Part shown: in pieces, positions 23,898-35,823 of the stretch
Numbering within the stretch: the stretch's first letter is position 1
Layout: each line of letters starts with the position of its first letter
Position numbers and translations under genes: made by a program
Notes under the pieces: generated by a model
Told to the model about the DNA's origin: nothing
Seen by the model: the letters and a program-made list of their open reading frames with translations, nothing else
Database searches by the model: none
DNA from: Solanum dulcamara
Lineage: Eukaryota > Streptophyta > Magnoliopsida > Solanales > Solanaceae
Direction of reading: 5' to 3'
NCBI RefSeq assembly: GCF_947179165.1
Contig: NC_077242.1
Coordinates: 39,626,097 to 39,690,096 of the forward strand
DNA: 64,000 nt

Positions 23898-25842
23898 TGT
23901 AGCACCCCCTTTGGGAGGACGCCACTTACGAAATAAAAGGTAGTTTTTTAAAAATCACAAATAGTCAACACCATTGCGGATCCATAAAATACACAAAACT
24001 CGAACCAGTAATTATTACAAAACTATTATATTCCTTTGTGCAAAATGACAAGTCAACATATAAATACAGTACAGGCATGACTTGAGTTAATAGCACACTC
24101 CAAAATAGCAAAACTCGTCACCCTGTTCAAGTTACAAGCATATAGTTTTGTTTTCACAAGCCTCACGTATCATGTACAAGTCCTCCAAAATATTTACAAA
24201 AACTAGATGCATATGCAGATGTGATCTTCACAAGGGCTCCAAAAAGTCTACTCCAAATGGCCATCTTCATACCTCGTCCCGCACATTACCTACGATAGAA
24301 AATAACTATCGCTAAGCATAAAGCTTAGTGGTATAAAAACTTTGGCCTTGAAGCCATTAAATTCTTCAATTCTCTTGTTCGTCGCAGGTGGCTCAATAAG
24401 GTAAAAGTAAGCCCAAGTGAACAAGTATATCAAAGTATCGAATACAAACCTTGAAGAGTTTCAAAATCAATATCAATATTCGAAGGCTCAAGTATCAAGA
24501 AATTTATAATTCAATTCGAAGGAGCTGTCAAATAATCAATTTCACCCAATAGGTACATCATACCTTCACACTAAGCATAATCAATATCAAGACGAACTGA
24601 AGCCCCAAAATCAAGAAGGACCAAAGCCCTTATCAAGTAGGATCGTCACCCAATATCAAGAGAATCAAGAACCATATTGAAAGTGGCTTTCCACTCGTAC
24701 TCGAGAATGGACGAAACTCTACCGTCAAGATGAAATATAAATCCAAAGTCAAGATGAGAAAGATCTTAATCGAGAGGCATGCCAATACCGATGACAAGTC
24801 ACCATAACAAGAAGGACAAAGTCCCATCAAGAAGGCAAAATGATCAAGCAATTCGTACAAGTGGCGGTTTAGCAAAGGTTTTGCAATACTTGAGATAATA
24901 GTCATACCAAAATACAAAACAAGGAGCAAGAGAATAACCCATCAGAATACTTCAAATTTGAGAAAATAAAATATTTTAAGTTCAAGTTTATACACAAACC
25001 TTGGCGTTTAAGCATAAAATAGGTTCTACCACAACTCGAGGAACTCAATTCCTCTCCGCCATAGACCAACCAAAATCTACTTCGTCAAACAGTTCCTCTT
25101 AGCTTGTATAAGCATATATACACCTTAAATAAACAATAAAATATCTACTTAATTTTAAAAGTCTCATCATATCGAAACTAAACATGAAATTAATAAAAAT
25201 CAGCCCAAACTATTCAAACCGAAATTCTGGACAGCCTACTGTCCTGTAGTGTTGCTCAGTTTCAAAGAGGTAAATGGGGAAAATAGGCTTTATGTACTAA
25301 TTAAAGTTATATACATGTGTCTTAGGGTAGCATACAATTTTGAATCGCCCCTATAAAAATTTTGTACAAAATGATATGCCCAAAATACCAACAGTTGTCC
25401 ATGTAGGATTTCCAAAACAAAATCTGGGCAGCACTTCCCCTATACTTCATCACCCTTTATCGAGCATCTAAAAGCAAAACTGGGTTTTAGAGCCTAAATA
25501 AAAGTTATAGACCTATTAAAGATCTTTTCAAAACATCTTGAATCACTCAAAACAAAGCTTTATATAAGGAGTTATACTAATATTACTAACAGCAGTCATA
25601 TCCAAAAACGGGTTTGCTACCAAGAACAAGAACCTCCTCGTTGCCCCAACTATAAATTTTACGTTATTAAACACCTCCATTTGATTGAATAACACCTTAG
25701 ATAATTAACTGACAGAACAAAATCGGAGGGCTTACCTTTCTTCCTTGTTTCTTCTATAGGTACTCTCTCTTATTCTCTAAGTTTTTCCTCTCAAATTTCT
25801 AAGTGTAAGGCTGAAAAATGACTTCTTAGTCATCTTAACATG

Positions 25843-25852
25843 TATATATATA
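25843..25852 (-). promoter_or_regulatory. TATA-type promoter element, E4 3' LTR
   Basis: An alternating TATATATATA run lies about 390 bases from the LTR start and is kept at 33050-33058 in the other LTR. It is the best TATA candidate in this family. Confidence 0.45.
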
Positions 25853-25971
25853 TGCTCCCTTAAAGTGTGACATGTGGAAGCCCCTAGGGGTGACATATGT
25901 CCAGTCCCTAGGGCGCCACCTCATCTATGCACCCAATCTAAAGCTGCCACGTGTCAGCATAGGTTCCACCC

Positions 25972-26035
25972 CAACTAGGTGTGTCACCTACTTGGTCCAA
26001 GTAGGTACATCACCTACTTGTTTCAAGAAGGTGCT
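25972..26035. repeat. U3 palindromic word cluster, E4 3' LTR
   Basis: The word AAGTAGGT and its complement ACCTACTT alternate about five times within 64 bases. The same array lies at 33172-33240 in the other LTR, with fewer mismatches. Confidence 0.75.
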
Positions 26036-26241
26036 ACGCCTCTTTTTCCCTCTTCTGTGGGTTCGTAATCTCGTCTTACTTTAGGAACCTATGTAATATT
26101 TGCTACCTAAGCTCAACGTGTACTCAAGTAGCTTTGTTACATAAGACATCCCAATCAATAGCTTACGTAGAACTTCATAGATAACGTGGATCACCTGGCA
26201 ATCCTTTAGAAAAACCATAAAAAGAAAATTCGGGTGTTACA

Positions 26242-26254
26242 ACTCTCCCCCCTT
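26242..26254 (-). other. E4 polypurine tract
   Basis: The minus strand reads AAGGGGGGAGAGT directly before the LTR start TGTAACACC. It is the primer for second-strand synthesis. Confidence 0.9.
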
Positions 26255-26274
26255 AAGAAATTTTGTCTCAAAAT

Positions 26275-27448
26275 TTACCTTATACTCAAAATAAATGTGG
26301 ATATTGAATTTGCATATCCTCTTCTCGCTCTCAGGTTGCTTCAGTGCCAGAATGATTCCTCCAAAGGACTTTTACTAAAGGAACTTTCTTGTTTCTAAGC
26401 TCTTTTGTCTCACGGGCCAAGATTTGGATAGGTTCCTCATCATATGTCACGTCAGGACTTATCTCAATGGATTCGACAGGGAGAACATGATATGGATCAG
26501 AGCGATATCTTCTAAGCATAGAAACATGAAAGACATTGTGGATTCTATCTAACTCCGGTGGAAGAGCTAGTTTATATGCAACTGGACCAACTCTCTCAAG
26601 TACTTTATATGGTCCAATAAATCAAGGACTAAGTTTTTCTTTTTGGCCAAATCTCATAATCTTCTTCCATGGAGAAACCTTTAAAAAGACCTTATCTCCT
26701 ACTTGATACTCAATTTCACGCCTCTTAAGATCAGCATAAGACTTTTGTCTATCTGAAGCAATTTTTAGACGATCCTTGATGACTTTTACCTTATCTTAAG
26801 TTTGTTGCACAATCTCAGGACCAACCAGTTTTCGTTCACCAACTTCACTCCAGCAAAGAGGAGTTCTACATTTTCTCCCATATAAGGCTTCATAGGGAGG
26901 CATTCCTATACTTGATTGGTAGCTATTATTATAAGCAAATTCTATCAAGGCTAGGTGTCTATCCCAACTACCTTCAAATTCCATAATGTACGCTCGAAGT
27001 ATATCTTCCAATATTTGAATCACCCTCTCAGATTGACCATCGTTCTAAGGAAGGAAAGATGTACTAAAGTTCAACCTAGTGCCCAAAGTTTCTTGCAATC
27101 TAGTCCAGAATCTAGATGTAAACCTTGGGTCTCGATCAGATACAATAGAAATAGAAACTCTGTGTAACCTCAAAATCTCCTCAACATACAATTCTGCTAG
27201 ACGTTCAAGTGGGTAGTCCACCTTGATGGCCAAGAAATGAGCACTTTTGGTTAGCCTATCAACTATAACCCAGATTGCATCATGATTTCTTTGAGTGTGT
27301 GAAAGCCCAAAAACAAAGTCCATAGTTATTCTTTCCCATTTCCTCTCAAGTATCGACAAGGGTTGTAACAAACCAGTCATGACTTGATGCTCGACCTTTA
27401 TCTATTGACAAACTAAGCATCTGGAAGTAAACTCCGCAATGTCCTTCT
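26275..27448 (-). pseudogene. E4 integrase core and chromodomain, broken
   Basis: The core is open at 27045-27380 (MDFVFGLSHTQ, then VSDRDPRFTSRFW with the second catalytic aspartate) and 26796-27023 (IQILEDILRAY with the glutamate just upstream, then YEALYGRKCRTPL). The chromodomain lies at 26300-26519 (PIQILARETKELRNKKV, VKVLWRNH). In-frame stops are TAG 27045, TAA 26796, one TGA near 26625 and TGA 26331 in place of the Trp of EATWE. This part is one frame off from the upstream reverse transcriptase. Confidence 0.85.
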
Positions 27449-29164
27449 TCATACCATTCCACCAGTAGTGTTCTTTAATAGTTTGGTGCATTTTAGTACT
27501 CCAGGATGCATTGCATATGGTGAAGTATGTGCTTCATTCAAAATTTCTTTTCTCAAATTGTCATCTTTAGGGACACATAACCTATTTTGATAAAGTAGAA
27601 CACCATCCTCCCTTAATTTAAAATCAAGCTTTTCTCCAATTTGAGCTTCTTTGATCAATTTCACCAGCTTCTCGTATAACTTTTGTGCTTCTTTCACCTG
27701 TTCAAGTAGAACTGGTTTGACTTGCAAACCGGCAACAATAGAGCCATCAGAGTTAAATGCAAGACAAGCATTCATGGATCTCAATTTAACAAACAAAGGC
27801 AAGTGGCTTGGCAATAAACTAGCAAGGGCTTTACGACTTAGAGCATCTGCTACTACATTGGCTTTACCCGGATGATAATCGATCGTGCAGTCATAATCTT
27901 TAATGAGTTCAAGCCATCTATGTTGCCTCAAATTCAACTCTTTTTGTGCACCCAAGTACTTCAAACTCTTGTGATTAGTAAATATGTGACACTTTTCGCC
28001 ATATAAGTAATGCCTCCAAATTTTCAAGGCAAACACTATGGCAGCGAGCTCAAGGTCATGAGTAGGATAGTTCAGCTCATGTGGTTTCAATTTTCGGGAA
28101 GCGTACGCAACCACTTTCCCTTCTTGCATCAAGACACAACCCAAACCATGATAAGAGGCATCACTATATATCGCATATTCCTTTCCTTCAGTTGGTGGAG
28201 TAAGTATAGGAGCTTGTGTTAATAAGGATTTGAACTTTTCAAAACTCTCTTGGCATTTGTCATCCCATACAAACTTGATATCCTTCCTCAAGAGTTTAGT
28301 CAAAGGGGAGGCTATAATGGAGAAGCCTTTGACAAACCTTGTATAGTATCCCGTTAAACCCAAGAAACTCCTTACTTCAGTTGGACTTTTAGGTGGTTTC
28401 CATTCAACAATAGCATGAATTTTACTAGGATCCACTTTCACACCTGTCGCCGACACAATATGTCCTAGAAAGGCCACTTCACCAAGCCAAAATTCACATT
28501 TAGACAGCTTGGCATAAAGCTTCTTCTCTTGAAAAATTTGCAAAACAATTCGAAGATGCTTTTTATGAATTTCATTATCCTTGGAATATATTAAAATATC
28601 ATCTATAAAAACTACTACAAATTGATCAAGATAAGGCTTAAACACGCGATTCATCAAATCCATAAATGTCGCAGGAGCATTCGTCAACCCAAATGGCATC
28701 ACCAAAAATTCATAATGGTCATACCAAGTCCTAAAGGCAGTTTTAGGGACATCATGTTCCCTTACCCTCAGTTGGTGATACCCAGACCTTAAGTCAATTT
28801 TTGAGAACACACTAGCACCTTTTAACTAGTCAAATAAATTATCAATCCTAGGCAATGGGTATTTATTCTTAATGGTTACCTTGTTCAATTGTCGGTAATC
28901 AACACAAAGCCTAAAAGTCCCATCTTTCTTTTTCACAAATAGCACAGGAGCTCCCCAGGGAGAAATACTCGGGCAAATAAAACCTTTCTCAAGGAGTTCT
29001 TGCAGTTGATTTTTCAACTCTTTCAGTTCTGCTAGAGCCATTCGATAAGGCGTCATAGAGATAGGAATGGTTCCCAGAACAACCTCTATGGGAAATTCAA
29101 CCTCTCTTTCCGGGGGCAGTTCGGAAAGATTTTTAGGAAAGACATCAGGAAATTCACACACCAC
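27449..29164 (-). pseudogene. E4 reverse transcriptase, RNase H and integrase zinc domain
   Basis: A 453-codon open run (27449-28810) covers the palm ([13 protein letters not shown], catalytic box intact), thumb ([22 protein letters not shown]), RNase H ([21 protein letters not shown]) and the start of the integrase (HPGVLKC). The fingers lie in 28826-29164 in the same frame (CVDYRQLNK), separated only by TAG 28826 in place of Gln. The run ends by frameshift near 27480 within the integrase zinc finger. It is the longest intact coding stretch in the window. Confidence 0.92.
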
Positions 29165-29700
29165 GGTATATCCTCAAGGCTTAGACCTTCCAGGCGTGTA
29201 TCAAATATATGAGCAAGATATGTTTCACACCCTTGTCTAACTATCTTCCTTGCTACTACCACGGAGATGATATTAGACATTAATGATCTTTTACCTTGAA
29301 CAGTGATGTGTGAAAGTGGAAGAACTCTAAAAGCCACTTGCTTTGACCTACAATCAACTACCATATGGTATCTATAAATCCAATCCAATCCATACCGATA
29401 ATGACATCATAGTCTTGGAAAGGTATTTCAATTAAATCAGCAGGGAAGAGTAGATTTTGAATCACCAAGGGACAACCTCGATAGATTTGATTGCAAATAA
29501 CTTGTTGCCCCAAAGGACTTTGGATAAGCACCCCACAATCGAGTCTCACAGAGTTCACATTTTCAGGAAAATCCAATGATGAGCAAACATACGAATGTGT
29601 GGAACCGGGATCAAATAATGTAACAACACATAAGTCGAATAAGTGAAATTTACCAACAACCACATCTGCTCCATCCTGGTTATCCCTCTGTCTCATCGCA
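29100..29700 (-). pseudogene. E4 aspartic protease, frameshifted
   Basis: The active site reads LFDPGSTHSYV near 29600, the DPG form usual in this clade, followed by YRGCPLVI and FQDYDVIIGMDW near 29390-29430. A frame change at about 29370-29390 moves the next piece (MDWIYRYHMVVDCRSKQV) into another frame, and a second change near 29160 leads into reverse transcriptase. Confidence 0.88.
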
Positions 29701-29799
29701 TAAGCTCGTGTTGTAGCTCTTGACCCACCAGTTGGATTGGCTATACCTGTACCTGTTGCTTGTGTGTTTCTAGATCTTGAACCTCTATTCCCTTGAGAG

Positions 29800-30941
29800 G
29801 GAGTGGTAATAGGTTTTTTGAACCGAGCCTTCCGTATGTAGAGAAGAAATAGAGTTAGGATTAGGACAATCCCTCACCTTATGATCAAAGCTCCCACAAT
29901 TAAAACAAGCGCCAGAAGCTCTTCAACAAGTACCAAAGTGATTCCTTCCACATTATGCACGAGGGGGTATACGAGTCTTGCCTTGGCTAGAGCTTGGAGT
30001 GCTGGCAATAAAGAAACTTGATCTATTCTGCTTATGTTGGGCTAACTTGCGAAAACTATTAGCTTGGGAACTGTCAAACCTCCCCCTTTTTGATAGACCT
30101 CCCGAATTTGCATAAGTTTTTCTGAACTTATGTTCATTTCTACCAGCTTGTTCCTTGTCGATCCTTTCCCAAGTAAGAGCAGTTGAAACTAATTTACAAA
30201 AGTTTTCATGTTGTAGGACAGCTATAGATTTTCTGATAGAATCATTCAAACCATCATCAAATTGCCTGCACTTATCTTTTTCGTTATTAATAATACCCCC
30301 AGCATAGCGGGATAGCCTGAGAAACTTCTGCTGATATTCAACGATAGACATACTCCCTTTTTCTAAATTTAAGAACACTTTTTTCTTTGCATCATAATAA
30401 GAAGGTGGGACATACGTCTTATGAAATTCTTTCACAAAATCATTCCAAGTAAGAACATAAGGTTTTGTCCTGGCATTCGGTACACTTACCCACCAATCAT
30501 AGGCATCTTTTTATAACAATGAGACAGCATACTTAAATTTGGCAGGATCAGAACACTGTAACTACTCAAACACTCTTTCAATCCATTCCAACCATTATTC
30601 GGCATCTGTAGGGTCAACAGTGCCTTCAAACTCAACTCCACCCATTTTTCTTATTTTCTCAAAGTTCATTTCATCAAGGTTAGGCATTCTTCTAGCCATG
30701 TGATGAAAAAATTGACCATTTGTTGAAAAGGGGGATCAACAGTAGGAGCACTATGACTCATTTGCGGGTGTGGCCCAACTCTCGTACCCTGATTACTTCT
30801 CGCTTCAGATCCCCTTGTACTAGGAGGATTAGAATAAGAAAAATGTTCCCCAACCCCTTCTTGTAGGTGAAGTTGGTCATTAGAGGTATTTAAACTCTCG
30901 CGGGCGACTTTCATAAGCCTATTAGAAGTAGAAGATGCCAC
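29800..30941 (-). pseudogene. E4 gag, broken
   Basis: The start is taken at ATG 30939-30941 (MASSTSNRL). The capsid region lies at 29953-30435 (FHKTYVPPSYYDAKKKVF, FLNLEKGSMSIVEYQQKF). A CX2CX4HX4C knuckle, CFNCGSFDHKVRDC, lies near 29865-29910. Frame changes occur near 30670-30715 at an A/T run. In-frame TAG near 30555 and TAA near 30512 replace Gln codons in the W-W containing helix region. It packaged the element RNA. Confidence 0.85.
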
Positions 30942-31083
30942 ATATTGATTCCTTCATAAGGAAAGATCACATTGCATTAGGGACATGTACATGATGCATA
31001 TGCACTATATACAAAAACAACATGTAACAAAACAAATAGTACACCAACACGTCACAACAAAAGTCCTAGAAACATAAACCTAG

Positions 31084-31095
31084 GCTCTAATACCG
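31084..31095 (-). other. E4 primer-binding site, two changes from initiator-Met type
   Basis: The plus strand reads GCTCTAATACCG against GCTCTGATACCA. It lies six bases inside the 5' LTR. Confidence 0.8.
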
Positions 31096-33049
31096 ACACT
31101 TGTAGCACCCCCTTTGGAAGGATGCCACTTATAAAACAAAAGGTAGTTTTTGTTTTTTAAATCACAAATAGTCAACACCATTGCGGATCCATAAAATACA
31201 CAAAACTCGAACCAGTAGTTATTACAAAACTATTATCTTTGTTTGTGCAAAATGACAAGCCAACATATAAACGCAGTACAGGCATGACTTGAGTTAATAG
31301 CACACTCCAAAATAGCAAAACTAGTCACCCTGTTCAAGTTACAAGCATATAGTTTTGTTTTCACAAGCCACATGTATCATGTACAAGTCATTCAAAATAT
31401 TTACAAAAACTAGATGCATATGCAGATGTGATCTTCACAAGAGCTCCAAAAAGTCTACTCTAAATGGCCATCTTCATACCTCGTTCCGCACATTACCTAC
31501 GATAGAAAATAACTATCGCTAAGCATAAAGCTTAGTGGTGTAAAAACTTTAGGCTAGAAACCATTAAATTTTTCAATTCTCTTATTCATCGCAGGTGGCT
31601 CAGTAAGGTAAAAGTAAGCCCAAGTGAACAAGTATATCAAAGTATCGAATACAAACCTTGAAGAGTGTCAAAATCAATATCAATATTCGAAGGCTCAAGT
31701 ATCAAGAAACTTATAATTCAATTCGAAGGAGCTATCAGATAATCAATTTCGCCCAATAGGTACATCATGCCTTCACACTAAGCACAATCAATATCAAGAC
31801 GGACTGAAGCCCCGAAATTAAGAAGGACTGAAGCCCTTATCAAAAAGGATCGTCACCCAATATCAAGAGAATCAAGAACCATGTTGAAAGTGGCTTTCCA
31901 CTCGTACTCGAGAATGGATGAAACTCTATCGTCAAGATGAAATATAAATCCAAAGTCAAGATGGAAAAGATCTGAATCGAGAGGCATGCCAATATCGATG
32001 ACAAGTCACCATAACAAGAAGGACAAAGTCCCATCAAGAATGCAAAATGATCAAGCAATTCGTACAAGTAGCAGTTTAGCAAAAGTTTTGCAATACTTGA
32101 GATAATAGTCATACCAAAATACAAAACAAGGAGCAAGAGAATAACCCATCAGAATACTTTAAATTTTAGAAAAAAAAATATTTTAAGTTCAAGTTTATAC
32201 ACAAACCTTGGCGTTTTAGCATAAAATAGGTTCTACCACAACTCGAGGAGCTCAATTCCTCTCCGCCATAGACCAACCAAAATCCACTTTGTCAAACAGT
32301 TCCTCTTAGCTTGTATAAGCATATATACACCTTAAATAAACAATAAAATATCTACTTAATTTTAAAAGTCTCATCATATCGAAACTAAACATGAAATTAA
32401 TAAAAATCAGCCCAAACTATTCAAACCGAAATTCTGGACAGCCTACTGTCCTGTAGTGTTGCTCAGTTTCAAAGGGGTAAATGGGGAAAATAGGCTTTAT
32501 GTACTAATTAAAGTTATATACATGTGTCTTAGGGTAGCATACAATTTTGAATCGCCCCTATAAAAATTTTGTACAAAATGATATGCCCAAAATACCAACA
32601 GCTGTCCATGTAGGATTTCCAAAACAAAATCTGGGCAGCACTTCCCCTATACTTCATCACCCTTTTTCGAGCAGCTAAAAGCAAAATTGGGTTTTAGAGC
32701 CTAATTGAAAGTTATAGACCTATGAAACATATTTTCAAAACATTTTGAATCACTCGAAACAAAGCTTTATATATGGAGTTATACTAATATTACTAACGGC
32801 GGTCATATCCAAAAACGGGTTTGCTACCAAGAACAAGAACCTCCTCACTTCCCCGACTATAAATTTTATGTTATTAAACACCTCCATTTGATCAAAGAAT
32901 ACCTTAGATAACTAATTGACAGAACAAAATCAGAGGGCTTACCTTTCTTCCTTGTTGCTGCTGTAGGTACTCTCTCTTATTCTCTAAATTTTTCCTCTCA
33001 AATTTCTAAGTGTAAGGCTGAAAACTGACTTCTTAGTCATCTTAACATG

Positions 33050-33058
33050 TATATATAT
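33050..33058 (-). promoter_or_regulatory. TATA-type promoter element, E4 5' LTR
   Basis: The TATATATAT run corresponds to 25843-25852 in the partner LTR. As the 5' LTR this is the copy that would drive E4. Confidence 0.45.
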
Positions 33059-33171
33059 GCTCCCTTAAAGTGTGACATGTGGCAGCCCCTAGGGGTGACA
33101 TATATCTAGTCCCTAGGGCGCCACCTCATCCATGCACCCAATCCAAAGCTGCCAAGTGGCAGCGTGGGGTC

Positions 33172-33240
33172 CACCCCAAGTAGGTGCGTCACCTACTTGG
33201 TCCAAGTAGGTACATCACCTACTTGTTTCAAGTAGGTGCT
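33172..33240. repeat. U3 palindromic word cluster, E4 5' LTR
   Basis: CAAGTAGGTG and CACCTACTTG alternate about five times. The spacing matches 25972-26035. Confidence 0.75.
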
Positions 33241-33446
33241 ACGCCTCTTTTTCCCTCTTTCGTGGGTTCGTAATCTCGTCTTACTTTAGGAACCTATGTA
33301 ATCCTTGCAACCTAAGCTTGACTTGTACTCAAGTAGCTTTGTTACATAAGACATCCCAATCAATAGCTTATGTAGAACTTCATAGATAACGTGGATCACC
33401 TGTCAATCCTTTAGAAAAACCATAAAAAGAAAATTGGGGTGTTACA

Positions 33447-33451
33447 AAATC
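33447..33451. repeat. E4 target-site duplication, right (AAATC)
   Basis: This is identical to 23893-23897. Confidence 0.9.
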
Positions 33452-33752
33452 TATTACAATTTGTGCATGCAAATCAAGCAAATTATACTTTTTTCTATAA
33501 ATTCTTCTGAAATATATGAAGATTGTAAGCAAAATATTTATTTCAAATGAATTTATTTTGAAATATATTTATAGGGCTATATCATTTGGTGTATTGGAGA
33601 TTTAACATTACTTGGAGAAGGTGGCTAAACAAAGTGTTGGCACTTAAATGGTTCTTTTAGAGACAAGTGTCTTGACACTTGTCTCCCTTTTTTTGTTACC
33701 ATTTCTTTATAAAATAACCAAAAATTCCTTCAACAAATATAACACAAGAACT
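33452..33752. other. Unassigned flank with a perfect hairpin
   Basis: A/T-rich sequence without a coding frame. It contains a 12-bp perfect stem (33660-33685) followed by a T run. It is the original neighbour of 23620-23892. Confidence 0.4.
33660..33685. repeat. 12-bp perfect inverted repeat with 2-base loop
   Basis: GAGACAAGTGTC and GACACTTGTCTC are separated only by TT and followed by a T run. An outer pair AAATGGT (33647-33653) and ACCATTT (about 33697-33703) extends the possible stem. Confidence 0.8.
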
Positions 33753-34562
33753 TTCACAACCCAAAAACTGAGGTCATGATGTCACACATTCCAAATCTCA
33801 TCCCGATGCATAAGCCTAGAAGTAAAATCATATGAGACTCCCAAACGAAAGTTAGGCCACAAATAAACGCAATAAAAAGAAAAACAACGAAATTATCCCA
33901 ATCCCAGGTGTCACAAGTATAAGAGCATTTAATACAAAGTTGAGTCTGAATATACAATATAAGACTCTGAATAAAATAAAGACTGGAACTGAAAGATGGA
34001 ACTAGCGGGGATTCGAATCCCAAGATCTCACCACTAATCCAATGAAAGTATCTCCACTAGAAATCAACTGTCGTACTGGATACCCTGGCTAGAATCTACA
34101 TCAAAAAAGACACAAAAGTAGGGGTGAGTACAATCAGGTTTAATCGACTGAGTATAAAAAATTATTCAACCCTATGAAATAAATTAAGGAACGCTTCTAT
34201 CAGCACACAGAAAAGTCCTACTCCGGTTACACTACCACAAATTTATATAGAACGGCGCGATTATAATAAACACATAAGTACATCTTAATATCAAAATTAA
34301 TCAGATATGTTAAGTAACTCAAATATCAATGCAATGCAATATAATGATGCAATAATATGGTGGTACGGTGGAATCAAGGCTATCACACAACCTGTCGTAT
34401 ACACCTAAAAACATACTTATAATAACCATTAGTAATGATTACAAACGTAATTGAAACAGACCAACACAATTCATCCAAATTGAAGTTTAAAAGTAATAAG
34501 ATTTCATGAGAATTTTGAAGAAAACCTTGGACTCCATGAGTGAAAGGAACTCATGAATCAAT

Positions 34563-34575
34563 CCATACATACCTT
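34563..34575 (-). other. Splice-donor-like motif in solo-type LTR
   Basis: The minus strand reads AAGGTATGTATGG, about 790 bases from the LTR start. Confidence 0.35.
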
Positions 34576-34849
34576 AATTAAAATTGGACTTTAATTTGAT
34601 GAAGAAGGCTTTATATTGAATAAATCCTAACCAAAGCTTGATGAACTCTTGAGAAACCTTGGGAGAGAAGTCTAAAATTTGTTTGGGGAAATAATGAGGG
34701 AATAAAAGATTTTAGGAGTATTTAGGACATAATACTTAATGAATCTAGTCCTTAAAAACGTCCACATACATTGGTAGAATATAGAGAAAAGACTAAACTA
34801 CCCCTTATTAATCTAAGTTAGAAAGAACTACAAGCCGCACTCTATGATT

Positions 34850-35290
34850 TATAGAGGCAGTGATGAGTCGTAGAAATGACTCATCTTGTAGGCCCTGCAA
34901 AAGACCTGAAAATTGAGTCTTTGAATGTCCAATATGAGTCGTGCCTATGACTCTTCTCATTGTACGAGTCGTAGACTTCATTCATCCTATAGGTACTCAA
35001 AAACCCTAAAAAGCAAGTCTTTGAAGATTACATACGACTCACCTTTACCATTCGTAGTCCTCTCTACGATTCGTCCTATCGAGTCGTAGAGAGGTCCTGA
35101 GGGTTGCATAGTTATAGGATTTTAGACCTACACTATGACTCCCTTCTACGAGTTGTAGACTCTTTCACGAGTCATCAAATGACTCATAGACTCTCACTTT
35201 GCCATAGCAAAATTTTTAGTTCTTTACTTCACCTCCATGAGTCGACTTTATGCCCGTTATAACATAAATGAGTCATAGATTGACTCATAG
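34850..35290. repeat. U3 palindromic word cluster, core CTACGACTCGTAG
   Basis: More than ten variants of GAGTCGTAG, GACTCAT and ACGAGTCGT on either strand occur in 440 bases, for example GATGAGTCGTAG, TACGAGTCGTAGAC and CGAGTCGTAGAG. The same word recurs in the Athila-type element at 52450-52910 and 60250-61730. Confidence 0.7.
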
Positions 35291-35358
35291 GCCTGGGTCA
35301 GTTCAAATTCTTTTGAAATTTTCCTTTTGTTCGACTTTTTGTCTTACGGGGTATTACA

Positions 35359-35626
35359 TTTCTTTGATTTTGGCATCTTGGAATTCTATTGGCTTGGATC
35401 AGTTGCAAACATCGAAGATTTCATCAATATCAAGAACAACCCCTTCTTCTTGAAATTCTAACTCTCATTTGCTATTGTTGACCACTTGATGAGGAGCATG
35501 ATATGTTTAAATTCTCGTTCTTACATTGGACCTCAAAGTCCTAATTTAAAACTCAAATTGGACCATTTCATGGCACCGAGTTAGGTACAAATTTTGAAAA
35601 TCATCCTTCATTTTGAGCATTAAATG
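35359..35626. other. Unassigned 268-bp spacer
   Basis: I recognise no gene or repeat here. It is interrupted by the SINE and continues at 35835. Confidence 0.35.
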
Positions 35627-35637
35627 TTGTAGCTTCT
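35627..35637. repeat. SINE target-site duplication, left (TTGTAGCTTCT)
   Basis: This is identical to 35824-35834 on the far side of the SINE. Confidence 0.9.
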
Positions 35638-35823
35638 GCCAACATGAGTTGTGGTGCAGTAGTGCAACTAATTCACCCTTAACCAGAGGTCATGGGTTCG
35701 AGCCCTGATACGGATAAAATCTTGTTGGAAGCACCACACCCTATTTGGCACTACAGTGTGAGATTCGGATTTAGTCTGGGCTCCATGAGATCCAGAACCT
35801 GGGTGGCAAACCCAAAAAAAAAA
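35638..35823 (+). mobile_element. tRNA-derived SINE, 186 bp, poly(A) tail
   Basis: The head has an A-box-like GTGGTGCAGTAGTGC and a near-perfect RNA polymerase III B box GGTTCGAGCC at 35695-35704. The body has the TGGGCTCCATGAGATCC phrase typical of Solanaceae SINEs, and the 3' end is a run of ten A. Perfect 11-bp duplications flank it. It encodes nothing and relies on LINE proteins for copying. Family name is not assigned. Confidence 0.9.

Larger units (their letters stand above)
23898..26241 (-). repeat. E4 3' LTR
   Basis: It starts TGTAGCACCCC and ends GTGTTACA. It is paired with 31101-33446. It has a TATA stretch at 25843 and a CAAGTAGGTG/CACCTACTTG word cluster at 25972-26035. Confidence 0.95.
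23898..33446 (-). mobile_element. E4: structurally complete minus-strand chromovirus, 9.55 kb
   Basis: It has two LTRs of 2344 and 2346 bp, perfect target duplication AAATC, purine tract 26242-26254, degenerate initiator-Met primer site 31084-31095, and gag, protease, reverse transcriptase, RNase H, integrase and chromodomain in order. The LTRs are about 95 percent identical by eye, so it is among the youngest insertions here. Coding is broken by frameshifts and by stops mostly one transition from the family codon. It could still be mobilised only if other copies supplied the proteins. Confidence 0.95.
31101..33446 (-). repeat. E4 5' LTR
   Basis: It starts TGTAGCACCCC next to the primer site and ends GGTGTTACA before the right AAATC. 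It matches the 3' LTR along its whole length. Confidence 0.95.
33753..35358 (-). repeat. Solo-type LTR, chromovirus style, 1.6 kb
   Basis: In minus sense it starts TGTAATACCCCG (35358) and ends in a GTTGTGAAA version of the family GTCATGACA end (33753). It has no internal region, primer site or purine tract at either side. I see no 5-bp duplication, so one end may be lost. It carries a GACTCGTAG word cluster (34850-35290) and an AAGGTATGTATGG motif (34563). Confidence 0.65.

Noticed and set aside
34006..34035. GGGATTCGAATCCC, tRNA T-arm or box-B like
   Set aside because: It lies inside an LTR and no other tRNA arms are present; no SINE-type tail or duplication was found.
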